From Pseudomonas azotoformans (GTDB taxonomy: Bacteria > Pseudomonadota > Gammaproteobacteria > Pseudomonadales > Pseudomonadaceae), in the NCBI RefSeq assembly GCF_001579805.1, contig NZ_CP014546.1, positions 2,480,001-2,544,000 on the forward strand: DNA of 64,000 bases, read 5' to 3'. Of the stretch, positions 56,025 to 64,000 are shown piece by piece. Position numbers and translations under genes: made by a program. The first letter of the stretch is position 1, and each line of letters begins with the position of its first letter. Below the pieces are notes generated by a model, which made no database searches, was not told the DNA's origin, and saw only the letters and a list, made by a program, of their open reading frames with translations.

Positions 56025-56834
56025 ATGAGTGCCGATAACGCCTACGCGGTCGAGCTGAAGGGACTGACCTTCAAGCGCGGGACGCGCAGCATCTTCAATA
56101 ACGTCGATATCCGCATTCCGCGCGGCAAGGTCACGGGCATCATGGGGCCTTCCGGTTGCGGCAAGACCACCCTGTTGCGCCTGATGGGCATGCAATTGCG
56201 GCCCAGTGCCGGCGAAGTGTGGGTCAATGGCCAGAACCTGCCGACGCTGTCGCGCAGCGATCTGTTCGATGCGCGCAAGCATATGGGCGTGCTGTTCCAG
56301 AGCGGTGCGCTGTTTACCGACCTCGACGTGTTCGAGAACGTGGCTTTTCCGCTGCGGGTGCATACCCAACTGTCCGATGAAATGATTCGTGACATTGTGT
56401 TGCTGAAACTGCAGGCCGTAGGGCTTCGCGGTGCCATCGACCTGATGCCTGACGAACTGTCCGGCGGCATGAAGCGCCGTGTGGCCCTGGCGCGCGCCAT
56501 CGCCCTCGACCCGCAAATCCTCATGTATGACGAGCCCTTTGTCGGCCAGGACCCCATCGCCATGGGCGTGCTGGTGCGCTTGATCCGCCTGCTCAATGAT
56601 GCGCTGGGTATCACCAGCATCGTGGTCTCCCATGACCTTGCAGAAACCGCGAGCATTGCCGATTACCTCTATGTCGTCGGCGATGGCCAGGTGCTGGGGC
56701 AGGGCACGCCTGAAGAGCTGATGAACGCCGACAACCCGCGCATTCGCCAATTCATGACCGGCGATCCCGATGGCCCGGTGCCTTTTCACTTTCCGGCAGC
56801 GGATTACCGCTCAGATCTTCTGGGGAAGCGCTGA
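56025..56834 (+). CDS. mlaF: MlaF, ATPase of the Mla phospholipid transporter
   Basis: 269 residues. Walker [16 protein letters not shown], signature [16 protein letters not shown], Walker [14 protein letters not shown]. With MlaE, D and B it forms the inner-membrane complex that keeps phospholipids out of the outer leaflet of the outer membrane. First gene of mlaFEDCB; its stop overlaps mlaE by one base. Confidence 0.96.
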   Translation: MSADNAYAVELKGLTFKRGTRSIFNNVDIRIPRGKVTGIMGPSGCGKTTLLRLMGMQLRPSAGEVWVNGQNLPTLSRSDLFDARKHMGVLFQSGALFTDLDVFENVAFPLRVHTQLSDEMIRDIVLLKLQAVGLRGAIDLMPDELSGGMKRRVALARAIALDPQILMYDEPFVGQDPIAMGVLVRLIRLLNDALGITSIVVSHDLAETASIADYLYVVGDGQVLGQGTPEELMNADNPRIRQFMTGDPDGPVPFHFPAADYRSDLLGKR

Positions 56835-57631
56835 TGCGCAAGACATCTCTTATCGAGAAGGTTCGCCTTTTCGGTCGCTCGGGTATCGACATTGTCGAAG
56901 TGCTCGGCCGTTCGACGATTTTCCTGTTCCACGCCCTGCTCGGTCGCGGCGGCATTGGTGGCGGCTTTGGCCTGCTTATCAAGCAGCTGCATTCGGTCGG
57001 CGTGATGTCCCTGGTGATCATTGTGGTCTCCGGGGTGTTCATCGGCATGGTGCTGGCGTTGCAGGGCTTCAATATTCTTTCCAGCTACGGTTCGGAGCAA
57101 GCGGTCGGGCAGATGGTCGCCCTGACGCTGTTGCGTGAACTGGGGCCGGTGGTGACCGCCTTGCTGTTCGCCGGGCGTGCGGGTTCGGCGCTGACTGCCG
57201 AAATCGGCAACATGAAGTCCACCGAACAGCTGTCCAGCCTGGAAATGATCGGCGTGGACCCGCTCAAGTACATTGTTGCCCCACGCCTGTGGGCCGGCTT
57301 CATTTCCCTGCCACTGCTGGCGATGATCTTCAGCGTGGTGGGTATCTGGGGCGGTTCGTGGGTGGCGGTGGACTGGCTGGGCGTCTACGACGGCTCCTAC
57401 TGGGCCAACATGCAAAACAGCGTGACCTTCAGCGGTGACGTGCTCAACGGCATCATAAAGAGCATCGTCTTCGCCTTCGTCGTCACCTGGATCGCCGTAT
57501 TCCAAGGCTACGACTGTGAGCCCACTTCAGAAGGGATCAGTCGCGCCACCACCAAGACCGTTGTGTACGCCTCGCTGGCGGTACTGGGCCTTGACTTCAT
57601 TTTGACCGCCTTGATGTTTGGAGATTTCTGA
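56834..57631 (+). CDS. mlaE: MlaE, permease of the Mla transporter
   Basis: 265 residues with an amphipathic N-terminus and about five membrane helices. Family blocks [20 protein letters not shown] and [24 protein letters not shown] are intact. It is the membrane core of the complex. One-base overlaps with mlaF and mlaD indicate coupled translation. Confidence 0.96.
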   Translation: MRKTSLIEKVRLFGRSGIDIVEVLGRSTIFLFHALLGRGGIGGGFGLLIKQLHSVGVMSLVIIVVSGVFIGMVLALQGFNILSSYGSEQAVGQMVALTLLRELGPVVTALLFAGRAGSALTAEIGNMKSTEQLSSLEMIGVDPLKYIVAPRLWAGFISLPLLAMIFSVVGIWGGSWVAVDWLGVYDGSYWANMQNSVTFSGDVLNGIIKSIVFAFVVTWIAVFQGYDCEPTSEGISRATTKTVVYASLAVLGLDFILTALMFGDF

Positions 57632-58098
57632 TGCAAAACCGCACTGTGGAAATCGGTGTCGGCCTTTTCTTGCTGGCTGGCATCCTGGCTTTATTGTTGT
57701 TGGCCCTGCGCGTCAGTGGCCTGTCGGCGAGCCCCACCGCCGATACTTATAAACTTTACGCTTACTTCGACAATATCGCCGGTTTGACTGTCAGAGCTAA
57801 AGTGACCATGGCCGGTGTGACCATCGGCAAGGTCACGGCAATCGATCTGGACCGCGACAGCTTCACCGGGCGAGTGACCATGCAACTGGACAAGAAGGTA
57901 GATAATCTGCCGACTGACTCCACTGCATCTATCCTCACTGCGGGTCTGCTGGGCGAAAAATACATCGGTGTCAGCGTGGGTGGGGAAACAGCCCTGCTCA
58001 AGGATGGCTCGACAATCCACGACACACAGTCGTCGCTGGTGCTTGAAGACCTGATCGGTAAATTCCTGCTTAATACGGTCAATAAAGACGCCAAATGA
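57631..58098 (+). CDS. mlaD: MlaD, MCE-domain subunit
   Basis: 155 residues with one N-terminal helix (VGLFLLAGILALLLLALRVSG) and one MCE domain (KLYAYFDNIAGLTVRAKVTM), which forms the periplasmic hexamer that holds lipid. The stop overlaps mlaC. Confidence 0.95.
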   Translation: MQNRTVEIGVGLFLLAGILALLLLALRVSGLSASPTADTYKLYAYFDNIAGLTVRAKVTMAGVTIGKVTAIDLDRDSFTGRVTMQLDKKVDNLPTDSTASILTAGLLGEKYIGVSVGGETALLKDGSTIHDTQSSLVLEDLIGKFLLNTVNKDAK

Positions 58099-58760
58099 GG
58101 AATCTGTTCATGATCTCTACCTTGCGACGTGGCCTGCTGGTGTTGTTGGCAGCGCTGCCGCTGATGGCTAACGCTGCAGGTTCTGCCCACGACCTGGTGC
58201 AGGACACGACCAGCAAAATGCTGGCTGACCTGACTGCCAATAAAGAGCAGTACAAGCAAGATCCGAGTAAGTTCTATGACGCGCTCAACACCATTGTCGG
58301 CCCGGTCGTCGATGCCGAGGGCATTTCCCGCAGTATCATGACCGTCAAGTATTCGCGCAAGGCGACCCCGGCGCAGATGCAGACCTTCCAGGAAAACTTC
58401 AAGCGTGGCCTGTTCCAGTTCTATGGCAATGCGCTGCTTGAGTACAACAACCAGGGCATTACCGTCGCTCCCGCCGGTGATGAGTCCGGTGATCGCACCA
58501 GCGTCAACATGAGCGTCAAGGGCAACAACGGCGCCGTCTACCCGGTGCAGTACACCCTGGAGAAGGTCAACGGCGAGTGGAAGCTGCGTAACGTGATCAT
58601 CAACGGTATCAACATCGGCAAGCTGTTCCGTGATCAGTTCGCCGACGCCATGCAGCGCAATGGCAACGACCTGGACAAGACCATCAATGGTTGGGCCGGT
58701 GAAGTCGCCAAGGCCAAGGAAGAAACCGACAAACAAGCTGCCGGGAAGCCTGCGCAATGA
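58095..58760 (+). CDS. mlaC: MlaC, periplasmic lipid shuttle
   Basis: 221 residues with a Sec signal peptide (LRRGLLVLLAALPLMANAAG) and an MlaC/Tol-Ttg2 fold (SMTVKYSRKATPAQMQTF-like block near residue 80; VNGEWKLRNVIINGINIG near 165). It carries phospholipid between MlaA at the outer membrane and MlaD. The ATGA overlap with mlaD is clear. Confidence 0.95.
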   Translation: MRNLFMISTLRRGLLVLLAALPLMANAAGSAHDLVQDTTSKMLADLTANKEQYKQDPSKFYDALNTIVGPVVDAEGISRSIMTVKYSRKATPAQMQTFQENFKRGLFQFYGNALLEYNNQGITVAPAGDESGDRTSVNMSVKGNNGAVYPVQYTLEKVNGEWKLRNVIINGINIGKLFRDQFADAMQRNGNDLDKTINGWAGEVAKAKEETDKQAAGKPAQ

Positions 58761-59062
58761 CCGAGGCGGCTGTTCGTCTAGGCGATGCCGGCGAGCTGTT
58801 CATCAGCGGCGTGCTGGATTACCGCACGGGGCCTGACCTGCGCAAGCAGGGTCAGGCACTGATCAAGACCAGCTCCGCCCCCGCGCTGGTGCTGGATTGT
58901 TCGGCGGTGACCAAGTCCAGCAGCGTGGGTTTGTCGTTGCTGCTGTGCTTCTTACGCGATGCTGAGGCGGCCAAAAAGCCGGTCAGCATTCGTGCAATGC
59001 CCGAAGACATGCGTGAAATCGCCGAAGTTTCCGGGTTGACCGAGCTGCTGGCGCATCCTTAA
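58757..59062 (+). CDS. mlaB: MlaB, STAS-domain subunit
   Basis: 101 residues of STAS fold, with the conserved serine region DCSAVTKSSSVGLSLLL. It binds MlaF in the cytoplasm and is needed for complex stability. The ATGA overlap ties it to mlaC, and a terminator follows. Confidence 0.93.
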   Translation: MTEAAVRLGDAGELFISGVLDYRTGPDLRKQGQALIKTSSAPALVLDCSAVTKSSSVGLSLLLCFLRDAEAAKKPVSIRAMPEDMREIAEVSGLTELLAHP

Positions 59063-59078
59063 TACACATTATTAGAGA

Positions 59079-59130
59079 GGCCCCCCGTCAGAGTCCTGCT
59101 ATGCGGGGTTCGCAGGCGCGGGGCTTTTTT
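59079..59130 (+). terminator. mla operon terminator
   Basis: GGCCCC near 59079-59084 pairs with GGGGCT near 59120-59125, with further pairing inside, followed by TTTTTTG. It separates mlaB from ibaG-murA. Confidence 0.8.
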
Positions 59131-59176
59131 GTATGATGTGCGACCCGCGCGCACTGGGCGCCGATAGAGGTTGAGC

Positions 59177-60705
<1,529 letters not shown>

Positions 60706-60719
60706 TCCCCGGAGTGACC

Positions 60720-60829
60720 TGTGGCGAGGGAGCTTGCTCCCGCTGGAGTGCGAAGCGCTCCCAAGATTTTTGGGGCCGCTTCGCGACCCAGCGGGACGGT
60801 TCGACGTTTCGACAAGCTCCCTCGCCACA
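60720..60829. repeat. REPIN-type repeat, copy 2
   Basis: Inverted arms TGTGGCGAGGGAGCTTG and CAAGCTCCCTCGCCACA (17 bases, perfect) enclose a nested palindrome GCGAAGCG/CGCTTCGC. The right side carries extra bases (ACGGTTCGACGTTTCGA) that copy 1 at 25123-25214 lacks. It lies between murA and hisG. Confidence 0.85.
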
Positions 60830-60946
60830 GGGCTGTGCTTGCTGTTAGCTGAATTTGTTCCAAATCGAGGCTGTCATGGCCTCGATCTGTGTCCGGCGCC
60901 GTTTGCGACCGGGCAGCAATAGCCTGATGAAGGACTGACGTTTCCC

Positions 60947-61582
60947 ATGTTGACCATCGCACTGTCCAAGGGCCGCATCCTTGACGACACTTTGCCGCTT
61001 CTGGCTGAAGCGGGCATCGTGCCGACCGAGAATCCGGACAAGAGCCGCAAGCTGATCATCCCCACGACCCAGGACGACGTTCGCCTGTTGATCGTGCGGG
61101 CTACCGACGTGCCGACCTACGTTGAACATGGCGCGGCCGACCTCGGTGTCGCCGGTAAGGACGTGCTGATGGAATACGGCGGCCAGGGCCTGTACGAGCC
61201 GTTGGACCTGCGTATCGCCCTGTGCAAGCTGATGACCGCCGGCCGTGTTGGCGACGTCGAGCCTAAAGGCCGCCTGCGCGTCGCGACCAAGTTCGTCAAC
61301 GTTGCCAAGCGTTACTACGCCGAACAGGGTCGTCAGGTCGACATCATCAAACTCTACGGTTCGATGGAGCTGGCGCCGCTGATCGGCCTGGCTGACAAGA
61401 TCATCGACGTGGTCGACACCGGCAACACCCTGCGTGCCAACGGCCTCGAGCCGCAAGACTTCATTGCCGACATCAGCTCCCGCCTGATCGTCAACAAAGC
61501 CTCGATGAAGATGCAGCACGCCCGTATCCAGGCGTTGATCGACACCCTGCGCAAGGCAGTGGAGTCGCGACACCGCGGTTGA
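60947..61582 (+). CDS. hisG: ATP phosphoribosyltransferase, short form
   Basis: 211 residues, the short HisG that lacks the C-terminal regulatory domain and needs HisZ (not in this window) for activity and feedback control. Conserved: [16 protein letters not shown] at the start and the PRPP loop [13 protein letters not shown]. It starts histidine synthesis from ATP and PRPP. Confidence 0.97.
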   Translation: MLTIALSKGRILDDTLPLLAEAGIVPTENPDKSRKLIIPTTQDDVRLLIVRATDVPTYVEHGAADLGVAGKDVLMEYGGQGLYEPLDLRIALCKLMTAGRVGDVEPKGRLRVATKFVNVAKRYYAEQGRQVDIIKLYGSMELAPLIGLADKIIDVVDTGNTLRANGLEPQDFIADISSRLIVNKASMKMQHARIQALIDTLRKAVESRHRG

Positions 61583-61637
61583 CTTACCCGCGTAGCCGGA
61601 AGGCTGCGCCCGTCTATCCGCCTCATAGCCAGAATTC

Positions 61638-61686
61638 TCAGGTGCCCAAGCGGAAACGACTGCTAGTTTAGGGCACCTGAGTTTTT
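61638..61686 (+). terminator. hairpin with T-run between hisG and hisD
   Basis: TCAGGTGCCC (61638-61647) and GGGCACCTGA (61671-61680) are perfect 10-bp arms around a 23-base loop, followed by GTTTTTG. It may stop or attenuate transcription between hisG and hisD. Confidence 0.7.
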
Positions 61687-61710
61687 GCCAATTCTATTGA
61701 GGCCCTCGCT

Positions 61711-63033
61711 ATGACCACGTCCACTGCAATTGCCCGACTCAACGCTGCCGACCCGGATTTCGCCCATCATCTGGATCATCTGCTGAGCTGGGAAAGCGTG
61801 TCCGACGAGTCGGTCAACGGGCGAGTGCTCGACATCATCAAGGCCGTACGCGAGCGCGGTGATGCGGCGCTGGTGGACTTCACCCGCCAGTTCGATGGCC
61901 TGGACGTCGCGTCGATGTCCGACCTGATCCTGCCCCGCGAACGCCTGGAGCTGGCTCTGACGCGCATCACTGCACCTCAGCGCGAAGCCCTGGAAGTCGC
62001 GGCGGCACGGGTGCGCAGCTACCACGAAAAGCAGAAACAAGACTCCTGGAGCTACACCGAGGCCGACGGCACCGTGCTGGGCCAGAAGGTCACGCCGCTG
62101 GACCGTGCCGGCTTGTACGTGCCAGGCGGTAAAGCTTCCTACCCGTCGTCGGTATTGATGAACGCCATCCCGGCCAAAGTGGCAGGCGTGACCGAAGTGG
62201 TCATGGTGGTGCCGACTCCGCGCGGTGAAATCAACGAATTGGTGCTGGCCGCCGCCTGCATCGCCGGTGTCGACCGCGTGTTCACCATCGGTGGCGCCCA
62301 GGCCGTCGCCGCCTTGGCTTACGGCACAGAGAGCGTGCCGAAGGTCGACAAGGTGGTCGGCCCTGGCAATATCTACGTCGCCACTGCCAAGCGTCACGTG
62401 TTTGGCCAGGTCGGTATCGACATGATCGCCGGCCCGTCGGAAATCCTCGTGGTGTGCGACGGCCAAACCGATCCGGACTGGATCGCCATGGACCTGTTCT
62501 CCCAGGCCGAGCACGACGAAGACGCCCAGGCGATCCTGGTCAGCCCGGACGCCGCGTTCCTCGACCAGGTCGCCGCCAGCATCAACAAGTTGCTGCCGAC
62601 CATGGACCGCGCCGAGATCATCGAGAAGTCGATCAATGGCCGTGGCGCGTTGATCCTGGTGCGTGACATGGAGCAGGCCATCGAAGTGGCCAACCGCATC
62701 GCGCCGGAGCACTTGGAGCTGTCCGTCGCCGATCCACAAGCCTGGCTGCCGTCGATCCGCCATGCCGGTGCGATCTTCATGGGCCGCCACACCAGCGAAG
62801 CCCTGGGCGACTACTGCGCGGGCCCGAACCACGTGCTGCCGACGTCCGGCACTGCGCGTTTCTCGTCGCCGCTGGGGGTGTATGACTTCCAGAAGCGTTC
62901 ATCGATCATCTTCTGTTCGCCACAGGGTGCCTCCGAGCTGGGCAAGACCGCCTCGGTGCTGGCCCGTGGTGAATCCCTGAGCGCCCACGCCCGTAGCGCC
63001 GAATACCGCATCCTTGAAGAGAAGGGGAACTGA
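61711..63033 (+). CDS. hisD: histidinol dehydrogenase
   Basis: 440 residues. Conserved parts: [20 protein letters not shown], the [20 protein letters not shown] nucleotide region, and [15 protein letters not shown] with the zinc-ligand and catalytic Glu/His residues. It oxidises histidinol to histidine in two NAD-dependent steps. hisC begins three bases after its stop. Confidence 0.97.
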   Translation: MTTSTAIARLNAADPDFAHHLDHLLSWESVSDESVNGRVLDIIKAVRERGDAALVDFTRQFDGLDVASMSDLILPRERLELALTRITAPQREALEVAAARVRSYHEKQKQDSWSYTEADGTVLGQKVTPLDRAGLYVPGGKASYPSSVLMNAIPAKVAGVTEVVMVVPTPRGEINELVLAAACIAGVDRVFTIGGAQAVAALAYGTESVPKVDKVVGPGNIYVATAKRHVFGQVGIDMIAGPSEILVVCDGQTDPDWIAMDLFSQAEHDEDAQAILVSPDAAFLDQVAASINKLLPTMDRAEIIEKSINGRGALILVRDMEQAIEVANRIAPEHLELSVADPQAWLPSIRHAGAIFMGRHTSEALGDYCAGPNHVLPTSGTARFSSPLGVYDFQKRSSIIFCSPQGASELGKTASVLARGESLSAHARSAEYRILEEKGN

Positions 63034-63036
63034 GAC

Positions 63037-64000
63037 ATGAGCAAATTCTGGAGCCCTTTCGTCAAGGACCTCGTGCCTTACGTGCCCGGCGAGCAACCCA
63101 AGCTGACCAAACTGGTCAAGCTCAACACCAATGAAAACCCCTACGGCCCATCGCCCAAGGCGTTGGCGGCGATGCAGGCGGAGTTGAACGACAACCTGCG
63201 CCTGTACCCGGACCCCAACAGCGACCTGCTCAAGCAGGCAGTCGCCAAGTATTACGGGATCGATGCTGGCAAGGTGTTCCTCGGCAACGGTTCCGACGAA
63301 GTCCTGGCCCATATCTTCCACGGCCTGTTCCAACACGACCTGCCGCTGCTGTTCCCGGACATCAGCTACAGCTTCTACCCGGTGTATTGCGGCCTTTATG
63401 GCATTCAATCCGACCCGGTGCCGCTGAACGAGCAGTTCCAGATTCGTGTGGCGGACTACGCCAAGCCCAACGGTGGGATCATTTTCCCCAATCCGAACGC
63501 GCCGACCGGCACCGTGCTGGCGCTGGATGCGGTCGAGCAGATCCTCAAGGCCAGCCCGGATTCGGTGGTGGTGGTTGATGAAGCCTATATCGACTTCGGC
63601 GGCGAAACCGCGATCAGCCTGGTGGACCGTTACCCGAACCTGCTGGTGACCCAGACCCTGTCCAAATCGCGCTCACTGGCCGGTTTGCGCGTGGGCCTGG
63701 CCGTGGGCCATCCGGACCTGATCGAGGCGCTGGAGCGCGTCAAGAACAGCTTCAACTCCTATCCGCTGGATCGCCTGGCGATTGTCGGTGCGGCGGCGGC
63801 GTTCGAGGACCGTGAGTATTTCGACAAGACGTGTCAGTTGGTGATCGACAGCCGCGACAAGGTGGTCGGGCAGTTGGAGGCGAAGGGCTTTGAAGTGTTG
63901 CCGTCGGCAGCGAACTTTATCTTTGCTCGTCACCCCAAGCACGACGCTGCCGGCCTGGCGGCCAAATTGCGCGAGCAAGGTGTGATCGTGCGGCACTTCA
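63037..64000 (+). CDS. hisC: histidinol-phosphate aminotransferase, 3' end beyond the window
   Basis: 321 codons are present from ATG 63037 ([20 protein letters not shown]) to the window edge. Fold-type I PLP enzyme: [12 protein letters not shown] at the start, PNPNAPTG for cofactor, and the Schiff-base lysine in [14 protein letters not shown]. It transaminates imidazole-acetol phosphate. Probably about 27-30 residues are missing. Confidence 0.95.
   Translation, partial: MSKFWSPFVKDLVPYVPGEQPKLTKLVKLNTNENPYGPSPKALAAMQAELNDNLRLYPDPNSDLLKQAVAKYYGIDAGKVFLGNGSDEVLAHIFHGLFQHDLPLLFPDISYSFYPVYCGLYGIQSDPVPLNEQFQIRVADYAKPNGGIIFPNPNAPTGTVLALDAVEQILKASPDSVVVVDEAYIDFGGETAISLVDRYPNLLVTQTLSKSRSLAGLRVGLAVGHPDLIEALERVKNSFNSYPLDRLAIVGAAAAFEDREYFDKTCQLVIDSRDKVVGQLEAKGFEVLPSAANFIFARHPKHDAAGLAAKLREQGVIVRHF

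Overview
The window is chromosomal DNA of a fluorescent Pseudomonas, most likely of the P. fluorescens group. It is GC-rich. Its gene orders are typical of that genus: roxSR, petABC-sspAB, gatCAB-mreBCD-maf-rng-yhdP-tldD, fagA-fumC-orfX-sodA, ptsO-rapZ-ptsN-hpf-rpoN-lptBAC-kdsCD, and mlaFEDCB-ibaG-murA-hisGDC. Two REPIN-type repeats of a family common in fluorescent pseudomonads also occur. I see no prophage, transposase, CRISPR array, rRNA or tRNA. Almost everything is core genome, and no gap between genes exceeds 300 bases.

Layout. 1-8.4 kb: a SIMPL-domain periplasmic protein (cut by the window edge), the redox two-component pair RoxS/RoxR, a YddA/SbmA-type ABC transporter, ZapG, an alpha/beta hydrolase, a tryptophanyl-tRNA synthetase with an extra C-terminal domain, and ZapE. 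8.4-11.8 kb: a GlxA-type regulator divergent from a long-chain-type acyl-CoA dehydrogenase, and a Tas-like aldo/keto reductase. 12-17 kb: rplM-rpsI, the cytochrome bc1 complex, and SspA/SspB. 17-25 kb: a hexarate (galactarate/glucarate) catabolic locus with a FadR-type regulator, KDG dehydratase, 2-oxoglutarate semialdehyde dehydrogenase, MFS transporter and galactarate dehydratase. Two unrelated minus-strand genes sit inside it, one of them behind a near-consensus LexA box. 25-31 kb: an AEC permease, a carboxymuconolactone decarboxylase-like protein, a Ca/Na antiporter, RlpA and GatCAB. 31-45 kb: MreBCD, Maf, RNase G, YhdP, a nitrilase-family hydrolase, TldD, DarP and PmbA. 45-48.7 kb: a Fur-boxed iron-sparing operon. 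48.7-55.7 kb: the nitrogen PTS, sigma-54, Lpt and Kds genes, all on the minus strand. 56-64 kb: Mla lipid transport, IbaG, MurA and the start of his biosynthesis.

How the genes work together. Much of the window builds the envelope: MreBCD shapes the wall, MurA starts peptidoglycan synthesis, KdsC/KdsD make KDO, LptABC carries LPS outward, and MlaFEDCB with YhdP handles phospholipids. The hexarate genes take galactarate to 2-oxoglutarate. The fagA operon substitutes iron-free fumarase and Mn-SOD when iron is short.

Points that stand out: a LexA-type operator before a zinc-phospholipase-like gene; matching operator-like palindromes before the FadR-type regulator and its probable target operon; a probable AUU start codon for mreC; and single extra-C frameshifts in maf and tldD, which may be sequencing errors. 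I did not recognise a wholly new multi-gene system. The SOS-boxed gene and its small neighbour are the best candidates for undescribed biology.
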